Shown here in pieces: positions 35,067-43,005 of a stretch of DNA of 64,000 nt. This DNA comes from Streptomyces iranensis. Lineage in GTDB: Bacteria; Actinomycetota; Actinomycetes; Streptomycetales; Streptomycetaceae. The DNA lies in contig NZ_JAGGLR010000039.1 in assembly GCF_017874715.1 (NCBI RefSeq), forward strand, positions 1 to 64,000, in the 5' to 3' direction. A program made the position numbers and the translations under genes. Position 1 is the first letter of the stretch; every line of letters starts with the position of its first letter. Below the pieces are notes generated by a model. It made no database searches, was not told the origin of the DNA, and was given only the letters and a program-made list of their open reading frames with translations.

Positions 35067-36086
35067 GTGGCGACGGTGCGGAGAGGGGCACGCGCGATGA
35101 CCGCCGCCGTGCTCGCGGCGGTGCTGGGTACGGCGTTGGCGGGCTGCAGCGATACGGGAGGCAAGCGGGCCGAGGAGCGGGCCGCACGGGAGGCGGCCGC
35201 CGGGGGACGGGCGGCGGTCAACACCCCGAAGTGGACCTTCGCGATGGTCACCCACTCCGGAGACGGGGACACCTTCTGGGACATCGTGCAGAGCGGCGCC
35301 AAACAGGCCGCGGTCAAGGACAACATCAAGTTCCTCTACGCCCACAACGAGGAGGGCAAGGAGCAGGCCCAGCTGGTCCAGTCCTACATCGACCAGAAGG
35401 TCGACGGCCTGATCGTCACCCTCGCCAAGCCCGACGCCATGAAGTCCGTGGTGAAGAAGGCCCGCAAGGCCGGGATACCGGTGATCACTGTCAACTCCGG
35501 CGCCGAGGTGTCCAAGGCGTTCGGCGCGCTCACCCACATCGGCCAGGACGAGACCATCGCGGGCGAGGCCGTCGGCGACGAGCTCAACAAGCGGGGCCAG
35601 AAGAAGGCGCTGTGCGTGATCCACGAGCAGGGCAACGTCGGCCTCGAGCAGCGCTGCGACGGCGCGGCCAAGACCTTCGACGGCAAGATGGAGAAGATCT
35701 ACGTCGAGGGCACCAACATGCCCGATGTGCAGTCCTCGATCGAGGCCAAGCTCCAGTCGGACAAGGGCATCGACACGGTGCTGACCCTCGGCGCGCCCTT
35801 CGCGGACACCGCCGCCAAGGCCGCCGACCAGGCGGGCAGCAAGGCCGAGATCGACACCTTCGACCTCAACGCCAAGGTCGCCGCCGCGCTCCAGGACGAC
35901 ACGCTCGGCTTCGCCGTGGACCAGCAGCCGTATCTCCAGGGCTATGAGGCCGTGGATCTGCTGTGGCTCAACCGCTACAACGCCGATGTGCTCGGTGGCG
36001 GCAAGCCGGTGCTCACCGGTCCGCAGATCATCACCAAGGACGACGCCGCCGAGCTCGCGTCGTACACGAAGCGGGGAACCCGATGA
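35067..36086 (+). CDS. Sugar ABC transporter substrate-binding lipoprotein (ribose-type)
   Basis: A 339-residue periplasmic-binding-protein type I (Peripla_BP_4) lipoprotein. The signal peptide ends at lipobox LAGC (Cys27). The body reads like ribose/autoinducer-2 binding proteins: FWDIVQSGAKQAAV, DQKVDGLIVTLAKPDAM, GIPVITVNSG, GQDETIAGEAVGDEL, AVDQQPYLQGYEAVDLLWL. Its sugar cannot be told from the sequence. It starts an operon with permease and ATPase genes coupled by ATGA overlaps. It is probably the most abundant product of the operon and is controlled by the upstream GntR. Confidence 0.93.
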   Translation: MATVRRGARAMTAAVLAAVLGTALAGCSDTGGKRAEERAAREAAAGGRAAVNTPKWTFAMVTHSGDGDTFWDIVQSGAKQAAVKDNIKFLYAHNEEGKEQAQLVQSYIDQKVDGLIVTLAKPDAMKSVVKKARKAGIPVITVNSGAEVSKAFGALTHIGQDETIAGEAVGDELNKRGQKKALCVIHEQGNVGLEQRCDGAAKTFDGKMEKIYVEGTNMPDVQSSIEAKLQSDKGIDTVLTLGAPFADTAAKAADQAGSKAEIDTFDLNAKVAAALQDDTLGFAVDQQPYLQGYEAVDLLWLNRYNADVLGGGKPVLTGPQIITKDDAAELASYTKRGTR

Positions 36087-37135
36087 GCGCGGAGGCACCG
36101 CCCGTCAAGGAGGAGCTCTCGTCCCCGCGGCCGTTGCGCGGCTCGCTGCCGCGCCGGCTGGTGGGCCGTCCGGAGCTGGGGGCGGTCGTCGGCGCCGTCG
36201 CCGTCTTCGTCTTCTTCTCGGTCGTAGCCGACGCCTTCCTGCAGTGGTCCAGCTTCAGCACCGTGCTGTACGCCTCCTCGACCATCGGGATCATGGCGGT
36301 GCCGGTGGCGCTGCTGATGATCGGCGGGGAGTTCGATCTTTCGACCGGGGTCCTGGTGACCAGCTCGGCGCTGATCTCCTCGATGTTCTCGTACCAGATG
36401 ACGGCGAACGTATGGGCCGGGGTCGGGGTGTCCCTGCTGGCCACCCTCGCGATCGGCTTCTTCAACGGCTATCTGCTGGTCCGCACCAACCTGCCGAGCT
36501 TCATCATCACGCTCGGCACCTTCCTGATCCTCCAGGGCTGCAATCTCGGCTTCACCAAGCTGATCAGCGACACCGTCTCCACCAAGAGCATCTCCGACAT
36601 GGAGGGCTTCCCCTCCGCCCGTAAGGTCTTCGCCTCGCATCTGACCATCGGGGACGTCGAAGTGCAGATCACCGTCCTGTGGTGGTTCGCCCTGATCGCG
36701 CTCGCCACCTGGATCCTGCTGCGCACCCGCGCCGGGAACTGGATCTTCGCGGTGGGCGGCGCCAAGGAGGCGGCCCGCGCGGTCGGCGTCCCCGTGGAGC
36801 GCACCAAGATCGGCCTCTATCTGGGCGTCGCGCTGGCCGCCTGGATCTCCGGCCAGCATCTGCTGTTCAACTACGACGTGGTCCAGTCCGGCGAGGGCGT
36901 GGGCAATGAGCTGCTCTACATCATCGCCGCCGTCATCGGCGGCTGTCTGCTGACCGGCGGCTACGGCTCGGCGGTCGGCGCGGCCGTCGGCGCGTTCATC
37001 TTCGGCATGACCAACAAGGGCATCGTCTACGCGCAGTGGGGCGCCGACTGGTTCAAGTTCTTCCTCGGGGCGATGCTGCTGCTCGCCACGCTGCTCAACT
37101 GGTGGGTCCGCAAGCGGGCGGAGGAGAGCAAATGA
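36083..37135 (+). CDS. Sugar ABC transporter permease (RbsC-type)
   Basis: A 350-residue permease with about 9-10 membrane helices. The ATG at 36083 overlaps the binding-protein stop. Diagnostic RbsC-like features are GEFDLSTGVLVTSSALISS in helix 2-3, NGYLLVRTNLPSFIITLGTFLILQG, GVPVERTKIGLYLGVALAAW and the C-terminal GAFIFGMTNKGIVYAQWGADWFK. It would form a homodimeric channel for the sugar. Its stop overlaps the ATPase ATG, so translation is coupled through all three genes. Confidence 0.94.
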   Translation: MSAEAPPVKEELSSPRPLRGSLPRRLVGRPELGAVVGAVAVFVFFSVVADAFLQWSSFSTVLYASSTIGIMAVPVALLMIGGEFDLSTGVLVTSSALISSMFSYQMTANVWAGVGVSLLATLAIGFFNGYLLVRTNLPSFIITLGTFLILQGCNLGFTKLISDTVSTKSISDMEGFPSARKVFASHLTIGDVEVQITVLWWFALIALATWILLRTRAGNWIFAVGGAKEAARAVGVPVERTKIGLYLGVALAAWISGQHLLFNYDVVQSGEGVGNELLYIIAAVIGGCLLTGGYGSAVGAAVGAFIFGMTNKGIVYAQWGADWFKFFLGAMLLLATLLNWWVRKRAEESK

Positions 37136-37989
37136 GTGCGTCCCCGACATCCAAGGCCTCTCAGACATCTCCGGCGTCCCGGGCCGCCCTGGTCGCGCTG
37201 AGCGACATCAGCAAGTACTACGGCAACGTCAAGGCGCTGGAGGGCGTCTCCCTCGAGGTGCACGCCGGGGAGATCACCTGCGTCCTCGGGGACAACGGCG
37301 CGGGCAAGTCAACCCTCATCAAGATCGTCGCCGGGCTGCACCAGCACGACGGCGGCACCCTCGCCATCGAGGGGGAGGAGGCCCGGCTGGGCTCCCCGCG
37401 CGAGGCCCTCGACCGTGGGATCGCCACGGTCTACCAGGACCTCGCCGTGGTCCCGCTGATGCCGGTGTGGCGGAACTTCTTCCTGGGCTCGGAGATCCAC
37501 AAGGGCCGCGGACCGCTCCGCCGCCTCGACGTGGAGGCGATGCGCACCACGACCCACCGCGAACTGCTGCGCATGGGCATCGATCTGCGCGATGTCGACC
37601 AGCCCATCGGCACCCTCTCCGGCGGCCAGCGCCAGTGCGTGGCCATCGCCCGCGCCGTCCACTTCGGCGCGAAGGTGCTCATCCTGGACGAGCCCACGGC
37701 GGCGCTGGGCGTCAAGCAGTCCGGCGTCGTGCTCAAGTACGTCGCGGCCGCCCGGGACGCGGGCCTCGGCGTGGTCCTCATCACGCACAACCCGCACCAC
37801 GCCTATCTCGTCGGCGACCGCTTCGTGCTGCTCAAGCGCGGCGCCATGGCGGGCAGCCACGCCAAGGACGGGATCGCCCTGGAGGAGCTCACCCGGCAGA
37901 TGGCGGGCGGCAGCGAGCTGGAGCAGCTCAGCCATGAGCTGGCCCGCACCCCCGCCCCCGATCTGTCGGGAGGGGTCGCCAAGGGCTGA
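37132..37989 (+). CDS. Sugar ABC transporter ATP-binding protein, single domain
   Basis: A 285-residue ATPase with Walker A GDNGAGKST (about 49-57), signature LSGGQRQC, Walker B VLILDEPTAAL and the switch His in LITHNPHHA. RbsA/XylG-type ATPases are normally two fused domains of about 500 residues. This one has a single domain, like FrcA-type subunits, and would act as a homodimer. The first 20 residues are a Ser/Ala-rich extension. The 3' end (VAKG-stop) is repeated in tandem directly after the gene. Confidence 0.94.
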   Translation: MSASPTSKASQTSPASRAALVALSDISKYYGNVKALEGVSLEVHAGEITCVLGDNGAGKSTLIKIVAGLHQHDGGTLAIEGEEARLGSPREALDRGIATVYQDLAVVPLMPVWRNFFLGSEIHKGRGPLRRLDVEAMRTTTHRELLRMGIDLRDVDQPIGTLSGGQRQCVAIARAVHFGAKVLILDEPTAALGVKQSGVVLKYVAAARDAGLGVVLITHNPHHAYLVGDRFVLLKRGAMAGSHAKDGIALEELTRQMAGGSELEQLSHELARTPAPDLSGGVAKG

Positions 37990-38050
37990 GCGGGGTCGCC
38001 AAAGGTTGAGAGGGTTCGCCAAAGGTTGAGAGGGTTCGCCAAGGGCTGAG
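37971..38050 (+). repeat. 4 x 20-bp tandem repeat starting in the ATPase 3' end
   Basis: Four exact-length 20-bp units (from 37971, 37991, 38011, 38031) of the form AGGGGTCGCCAAGGGCTGAG. The first contains the real stop codon and each later unit preserves a TGA. No function is evident. Confidence 0.9.
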
Positions 38051-38276
38051 CGGTCGGGGCGTCGGCCGTGTTCCGGTGCTTCCTGGGGGCAGCGCGCCGT
38101 AGGCTCGCCATGCGGCATGAGGCGCGGGTGAGGCACAATCGCACGGCGGGCCACACCCGCCACGACCGACGCAGCCGAGGCCCCGCGGCCTCCCGAGACC
38201 CCCGCAGGGACGACGAACTCTTGCGAGCACGTACCCGCAGCGACCGCACCCCCCACACCGGCGAGGGGGCCGGCCG

Positions 38277-39431
38277 ATGAGCATCTACCGCGAACGAGTG
38301 CACCGGGGCTCGGCTCGGGCCACCGTGCTGCGGACCGTCGGCACCCGCGAGCGCCGCTCGCATCTCAGCGCGCCCCGGGTGCCCACGGTCGGCATCGACA
38401 TCGGCGGCACCAAGGTGATGGCCGGGGTCGTCGACGCCGACGGCAACATCCTCGAGAAGCTGCGCACCGAGACGCCGGACAAGTCCAAGAGCCCCAAGGT
38501 CGTCGAGGACACCATCACCGAGCTGGTGCTCGACCTCTCCGACCGGCACGATGTGCACGCCGTGGGCATCGGCGCCGCGGGCTGGGTGGACGCCGACCGC
38601 AACCGCGTGCTGTTCGCCCCGCACCTGTCCTGGCGCAATGAACCGCTGCGCGACCGGCTCGCCGAGCGGCTCGCCGTCCCGGTCCTGGTCGACAACGACG
38701 CCAACGCCGCCGCGTGGGCGGAGTGGCGGTTCGGCGCCGGACGGGACGAGGACCATCTCGTCATGATCACCCTCGGCACCGGGATCGGCGGCGCGATCCT
38801 GGAGGACGGCCAGGTCAAGCGGGGCAAGTACGGGGTCGCCGGGGAATTCGGCCATATGCAGGTCGTCCCGGCCGGTCACCGCTGCCCGTGCGGCAACCGT
38901 GGCTGCTGGGAGCAGTACAGCTCCGGCAACGCCCTGGTCCGCGAGGCCCGTGAACTGGCCGCCGCCGAATCGCCGGTGGCGTACGGGATCAACGACCGGG
39001 TCGGCGGCAACATCCAGGAGATCACCGGGCCGCTGATCACCGAGCTGGCCCGCCAGGGCGACGCCATGTGCGTCGAACTGCTCCAGGACATCGGCCAGTG
39101 GCTCGGCGTCGGCATCGCCAATCTCGCCGCCGCCCTCGACCCCTCCTGCTTCGTCATCGGCGGAGGCGTCAGCGCCGCCGACGACCTGCTGATCGACCCC
39201 GCCCGGAACGCCTTCCGGCGCACCCTCACCGGCCGCGGCTACCGGCCGGAGGCCCGGATCGTCAAGGCGCAGCTGGGCCCCGAGGCCGGGATGGTCGGCG
39301 CCGCCGACCTCGCCCGGCTGGTCGCCCGCCGCTTCCGCCGCGCCAACCGCCGCCGCGTCGAGCGGTACGAGCGCGCCGGGTCCTCCTCCCCGCTGCGGCT
39401 CGCGCCGCGAAGCCAGGCAGGCCGCGAATGA
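38277..39431 (+). CDS. ROK-family sugar kinase (glucokinase-like)
   Basis: A 384-residue ROK kinase. The ATP-binding GIDIGGTKVMAGVVD is at about 40-54, catalytic Asp in VDNDANAAAWAEW, then TLGTGIGGAILEDG and the zinc motif CPCGNRGCWEQY (CxCGxxGCxE). The N-terminal 35 residues precede the usual start and show no HTH, so this is an enzyme, not a NagC-type repressor. Closest in style to actinobacterial glucokinase. It follows the ABC operon by 226 bp, and phosphorylation of the imported sugar is the obvious role. GAGGGGG lies before the ATG. Confidence 0.92.
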   Translation: MSIYRERVHRGSARATVLRTVGTRERRSHLSAPRVPTVGIDIGGTKVMAGVVDADGNILEKLRTETPDKSKSPKVVEDTITELVLDLSDRHDVHAVGIGAAGWVDADRNRVLFAPHLSWRNEPLRDRLAERLAVPVLVDNDANAAAWAEWRFGAGRDEDHLVMITLGTGIGGAILEDGQVKRGKYGVAGEFGHMQVVPAGHRCPCGNRGCWEQYSSGNALVREARELAAAESPVAYGINDRVGGNIQEITGPLITELARQGDAMCVELLQDIGQWLGVGIANLAAALDPSCFVIGGGVSAADDLLIDPARNAFRRTLTGRGYRPEARIVKAQLGPEAGMVGAADLARLVARRFRRANRRRVERYERAGSSSPLRLAPRSQAGRE

Positions 39432-40054
39432 CCGCCGCCGACCAGCGGCCCGGCGCCGCGATGCCCCCGGCCGACGGTATGCGCCCCGGCGGGCCCACAC
39501 CGGGCGGCCCCACGTCCGGCGGGCCCATGCCCGGTGGCGGCCGTCCGCCCCGCCGCTGGCTCAAGGCCGTGGTCGTCTTCCTGCTGATCACGATCCCGGC
39601 GGGCTATCTGGTGATCTCCGCCCTCCAGAGCCGCAACGGCGGTGAGGACAAGGCGGAGGCGGCGTCGGCCAAGGGCCTCAGCGCGGGCTACCCGACCCGG
39701 GTGCAGCGGCGCATATACGACGTGCCGGTGCCGCCGTACTCCAAGAAGGTCGCCTTCTACGAGACCAACTCCTGGAAGGTCAGCTCGCTGTACGTGCAGT
39801 TCGTCACGTCCCGCGACGGTCTGGACTCCTTCCTGACCAAGCTCGGCACCCGCCGCTCCGCCCTGGACAAGGGCGAGGTGCCCATCACCAAGGCGCAGGC
39901 GCAGAGGGTCGGTTGGCAGGTCGGAGCCCCCGGTCACGACTGGGCGGGGATGGTCATCAAGCAACAAGATCCGCAACCCAAGCTGAGGATCACGGTCAAG
40001 TTCGACAACCCGGCGCATCCGAAGGTTTACGTGGTCTCCACGGTCACGCCGTAA
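39428..40054 (+). CDS. Membrane-anchored protein of unknown function
   Basis: A 208-residue protein. A Gly/Pro-rich N-terminus (PGGPTPGGPTSGGPMPGGG) is followed by one membrane helix at about 46-66 (AVVVFLLITIPAGYLVISAL), and an extracytoplasmic domain of about 140 residues beginning VQRRIYDVPVPPYSKKVAFYETNSW. I do not recognise the domain. The ATG overlaps the ROK kinase stop (ATGA), so expression is coupled to the kinase. Confidence 0.75.
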   Translation: MTAADQRPGAAMPPADGMRPGGPTPGGPTSGGPMPGGGRPPRRWLKAVVVFLLITIPAGYLVISALQSRNGGEDKAEAASAKGLSAGYPTRVQRRIYDVPVPPYSKKVAFYETNSWKVSSLYVQFVTSRDGLDSFLTKLGTRRSALDKGEVPITKAQAQRVGWQVGAPGHDWAGMVIKQQDPQPKLRITVKFDNPAHPKVYVVSTVTP

Positions 40055-40080
40055 GGCCTTCACATCCTGGGTACATCGCG

Positions 40081-40120
40081 CCCGAAAACCCCGCCACCCG
40101 TGTCGGATACCGTTTTCGGG
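40081..40120 (+). promoter_or_regulatory. Inverted repeat at the pcaDC start
   Basis: CCCGAAAAC (40081-40089) and GTTTTCGGG (40112-40120) form a perfect 9-bp inverted repeat, 22 bp apart, ending at the G of the GTG start. A GATACC element at 40106-40111 could be a -10 for a nearly leaderless transcript. It may be an operator or, as RNA, sequester the start. Confidence 0.5.
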
Positions 40121-41406
40121 TGAGCGAGACGAAGACACTTCAGTACCGGACCGACGGCCCCGAGGACGGGCCCGTGCTCGTCCTCGGACCGTCGCTGGGC
40201 ACCACCTGGCACATGTGGGATCGCCAGATACCCGAGCTCTCCCGCCACTGGCGCGTCCTCCGCTTCGACCTCCCCGGCCACGGCGGCGCCCCCGCCCATC
40301 CGGCCCCCTCCGTGGCCGAGCTGGCCGCCCGGCTGCTGGCCACCCTCGACCAGCTCGGCGTCGAGCGCTTCGGCTACGCGGGTTGCTCGATCGGCGGGGC
40401 CATCGGCGCCGAACTCGCCCTGCGACATCCCCAGAGAGTGGGCTCACTCGCCCTCGTCTCCGCCTCCCCGCGCTTCGGCACCGCCGACTCCTTCCGGCAG
40501 CGCGGCGTCGTGGTCCGCACCAACGGCCTCGACCCGATCGCCCGCGCCACCCCCGAGCGCTGGTTCACCCCCGGCTTCGCCGCCGCCCAGCCCGCCATCG
40601 TCGAGTGGGCCGTCCAGATGGTCCGCACCACCGACCCCGGCTGCTACATCGCCGCCTGCGAGGCACTCGCCGCCTTCGACATCCGCGCCGAGCTCAGCCG
40701 GATCGGCGTCCCCACCCTCGTGGTGGCCGGCGCCGACGACCAGGTCACCCCGGCCGCCGACGCCCGCGTCCTGGTCGCCGGGATAGCCGACGCACGGCTC
40801 GCGCTGGTCCCCGGCGCCTCCCATCTCACCCCCGTCGAACAGCCGATGGCCGTCACCGATCTGCTGGTGCGCCACTTCTCCAGCTCCTGGCAGAGCCCGG
40901 ACCACCCGACCGGGATGACCGCGATCCCCGCGCCCCCGCCCAAGCCCGTGCTCTCGCCCATGCCGCCCGGCGCCGAGGTCGTCGGTTTCGACCACAACGT
41001 GCCCGAACCGCTGCTGGACGCCCGCGCCGACGCGTACGACCAGGGCATCAAGGTGCGCCGCGAGGTGCTCGGCGACGCCCATGTGGACCGCGCGGAGTCC
41101 CTGGCCGACGAGTTCACCGGCGACTTCCAGGACTTCATCACCCGCTACGCGTGGGGTGAGGTGTGGACCCGGCCCGGAATCGACCGGCGGATCCGCAGCG
41201 TGGTCACCCTCACCGCCCTCGCCGCCCGCGGCCACCTCGACGAACTCGCCTTCCATACCCGGGCCGCGCTGCGCAACGGGCTCACCCCCACCGAGATCAA
41301 GGAGGTGCTGCTGCACACCGGCGTCTACTGCGGGGTGCCGACGGCGAACTCCGCCTTCGCCGTGGCCCAGCGGATCATCCGCGAGGAGACGAGCCCGGAG
41401 GGCTGA
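40120..41406 (+). CDS. pcaDC: Fused 3-oxoadipate enol-lactonase / 4-carboxymuconolactone decarboxylase
   Basis: A 428-residue fusion. The N-terminal alpha/beta hydrolase (about 1-265) has the nucleophile Ser in GYAGCSIGGAIG and the His near GASHLTPVEQP, as in PcaD. The C-terminal ~130 residues (AYDQGIKVRREVLGDAHVDRA, EVLLHTGVYCGVPTANSAF) are PcaC. The fusion (also called PcaL) catalyses two successive steps from 4-carboxymuconolactone to 3-oxoadipate in protocatechuate degradation. In Streptomyces the gene usually sits in a full pca cluster; here it is alone. The 3' end is tandemly repeated. Confidence 0.9.
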   Translation: MSETKTLQYRTDGPEDGPVLVLGPSLGTTWHMWDRQIPELSRHWRVLRFDLPGHGGAPAHPAPSVAELAARLLATLDQLGVERFGYAGCSIGGAIGAELALRHPQRVGSLALVSASPRFGTADSFRQRGVVVRTNGLDPIARATPERWFTPGFAAAQPAIVEWAVQMVRTTDPGCYIAACEALAAFDIRAELSRIGVPTLVVAGADDQVTPAADARVLVAGIADARLALVPGASHLTPVEQPMAVTDLLVRHFSSSWQSPDHPTGMTAIPAPPPKPVLSPMPPGAEVVGFDHNVPEPLLDARADAYDQGIKVRREVLGDAHVDRAESLADEFTGDFQDFITRYAWGEVWTRPGIDRRIRSVVTLTALAARGHLDELAFHTRAALRNGLTPTEIKEVLLHTGVYCGVPTANSAFAVAQRIIREETSPEG

Positions 41407-41454
41407 GCAGGACGAGGCCGGAAGGCTGAGGAGACAAGCCCGGAGGGCAGTGCG
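41388..41454 (+). repeat. Three-fold tandem repeat starting in the pcaDC 3' end
   Basis: Units of 22-23 bp start at 41388, 41411 and 41433 (GACGAGCCCGGAGGGCTGAG and variants). The first holds the stop codon; the second also keeps a TGA. Confidence 0.75.
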
Positions 41455-41478
41455 GTCGACGGGGGCCGCGGTAGCACA

Positions 41479-42135
41479 ATGATCTCCATGAAGCTCACCA
41501 AGAAGGGCCATGCCTGCGTCCGGATCGAGAAGGACGGGCAGACGCTCGTCATCGACCCCGGGGCCTTCAGCGAAGAGGACGCCGCGATCGGCGCGGACGC
41601 GATCCTCGTCACCCACGAGCACTTCGACCACTTCAACGAGGAGCGGCTGCGCACGGCGCTCGACGCCAACCCCGCCGCCCAGATCTGGACGCTCCGCAGC
41701 GTCTCCCACCACATCTCCGCGGCGTTCCCCGGGCGGGTGAACACCATCGGGGAGGGCGACAGCTTCAACGCGGCGGGATTCGACATCGAGGTCCACGGCC
41801 AGCTGCACGCCGTCATCCACCCCGACATCCCGCGGATCACCAATGTGGGCTATCTGCTGGACGGCGTGCTCTTCCACCCCGGCGACGCCCTTACCGTGCC
41901 CGCCGGGCGGCGGGTGGACACGCTGATGCTGCCGGTGCACGCCCCCTGGAACAAGTTCGCCGAGATCCTCGACTACGTCCGCGCGGTCGGCCCGCGCCGG
42001 GCCGTCGACATCCACGACGCCCTGCTGTCCGACGCCGCGCACATGGTCTACGGCCGGATGCTCGGCCCCGAGGGCCCCGGCACGGAAGGCGCCGAGCATC
42101 TGCGACTGGCCCCGGGTGAATCCCTCACCCTCTGA
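41479..42135 (+). CDS. MBL-fold metallohydrolase
   Basis: A 218-residue metallo-beta-lactamase-fold hydrolase of the UPF0173/UlaG-like group. The metal motif is THEHFDHF (HxHxDH), preceded by VIDPGAFSEED, with later ligands in IHPDIP and the C-terminal VDIHDALLS. It probably hydrolyses a small ester, lactone or phosphodiester, unidentified. Starts at 41479 or 41488 are both possible; there is no good Shine-Dalgarno, and TAGCAC at 41472-41477 could be a -10 for a near-leaderless message. No operon partner is evident. Confidence 0.85.
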   Translation: MISMKLTKKGHACVRIEKDGQTLVIDPGAFSEEDAAIGADAILVTHEHFDHFNEERLRTALDANPAAQIWTLRSVSHHISAAFPGRVNTIGEGDSFNAAGFDIEVHGQLHAVIHPDIPRITNVGYLLDGVLFHPGDALTVPAGRRVDTLMLPVHAPWNKFAEILDYVRAVGPRRAVDIHDALLSDAAHMVYGRMLGPEGPGTEGAEHLRLAPGESLTL

Positions 42136-42177
42136 GGGCCGGGCCGGCTGTCAGAGCCGGGATGTAGGTTGTGCCCT

Positions 42178-42957
42178 ATGCGCATCGCGACCTGGAACGT
42201 CAATTCGATCACCGCCCGGCTGCCCCGGCTGCTGGCCTGGCTGGAGAGCAGCGGCACGGACGTCCTGTGCGTCCAGGAGACCAAATGCGCCGAGTCCGCC
42301 TTTCCGTACGAGCCGCTGCGTGAGCTCGGCTACGAGGCCGCGGTCAACGCCACCGGCCGGTGGAACGGAGTGGCGCTGCTCTCCAAGGCCGGGCTCACCG
42401 ACGTCACCGTGGGCCTCCCCGGCGGCCCGGACTACGACGGTGGCCAGGAGCCGCGGGCGATAGGCGCCACCTGCGGCCCGGTCCGCCTCTGGTCGGTCTA
42501 TGTGCCCAACGGCCGGGAGATCGGCCACCCCCACTACGACTACAAGCTGCGCTGGCTGGAGGCGCTGCGCACGGCCGTCGCCGGGGACGCGGCCGGTGAG
42601 CGCCCCTTCGCGGTCCTCGGCGACTTCAATGTGGCGCCGACCGACGAGGACGTCTGGGACCGCTCCGCCTTCGACGGGCTGACCCATGTGACGGACCTGG
42701 AGCGCGAGGCCCTGGCGGCGCTGCGCGAGTCGGGTCTTTCGGACGTGGTGCCCCGGCCGCTGAAGTACGACCGCCCCTTCACCTACTGGGACTACCGCGA
42801 ACTGGGCTTCCCCAAGAACCGCGGCATGCGCATCGACCTGGTCTACGGGAACGAGACGTTCGCCAAGGCGGTCGGCGACGCGTATGTGGACCGGGAGGAG
42901 CGCAAGGGCAAGGGCGCATCCGACCACGCCCCGGTCGTCGTCGACCTGGAGGTATGA
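42178..42957 (+). CDS. xthA: Exodeoxyribonuclease III
   Basis: A 259-residue AP endonuclease/exonuclease III for base-excision repair. It begins MRIATWNVNSITARLPRL, with VQETKCAE (catalytic Glu), VYVPNGREIGHP, LGDFNVAP (Asp/Asn pair) and the C-terminal GASDHAPVVVDL (Asp-His). TAGGTT at 42165-42170 puts the transcription start at or next to the ATG, so the message is probably leaderless. Stand-alone housekeeping gene, 42 bp after the MBL gene. Confidence 0.95.
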   Translation: MRIATWNVNSITARLPRLLAWLESSGTDVLCVQETKCAESAFPYEPLRELGYEAAVNATGRWNGVALLSKAGLTDVTVGLPGGPDYDGGQEPRAIGATCGPVRLWSVYVPNGREIGHPHYDYKLRWLEALRTAVAGDAAGERPFAVLGDFNVAPTDEDVWDRSAFDGLTHVTDLEREALAALRESGLSDVVPRPLKYDRPFTYWDYRELGFPKNRGMRIDLVYGNETFAKAVGDAYVDREERKGKGASDHAPVVVDLEV

Positions 42958-43005
42958 CCCGCCTCGGCGGAGCACCGTCGCAGGGGGAGCCCTCGCGGCT
43001 CCCCC

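Noticed and set aside
37971..38050. CRISPR-like regular repeats
   Set aside because: The units are directly adjacent without spacers and derive from the gene end; no cas genes are present.
42142..42177. A full -35/-10 promoter for xthA
   Set aside because: Only the TAGGTT -10 element is convincing; no -35 match is found at 16-18 bp spacing.
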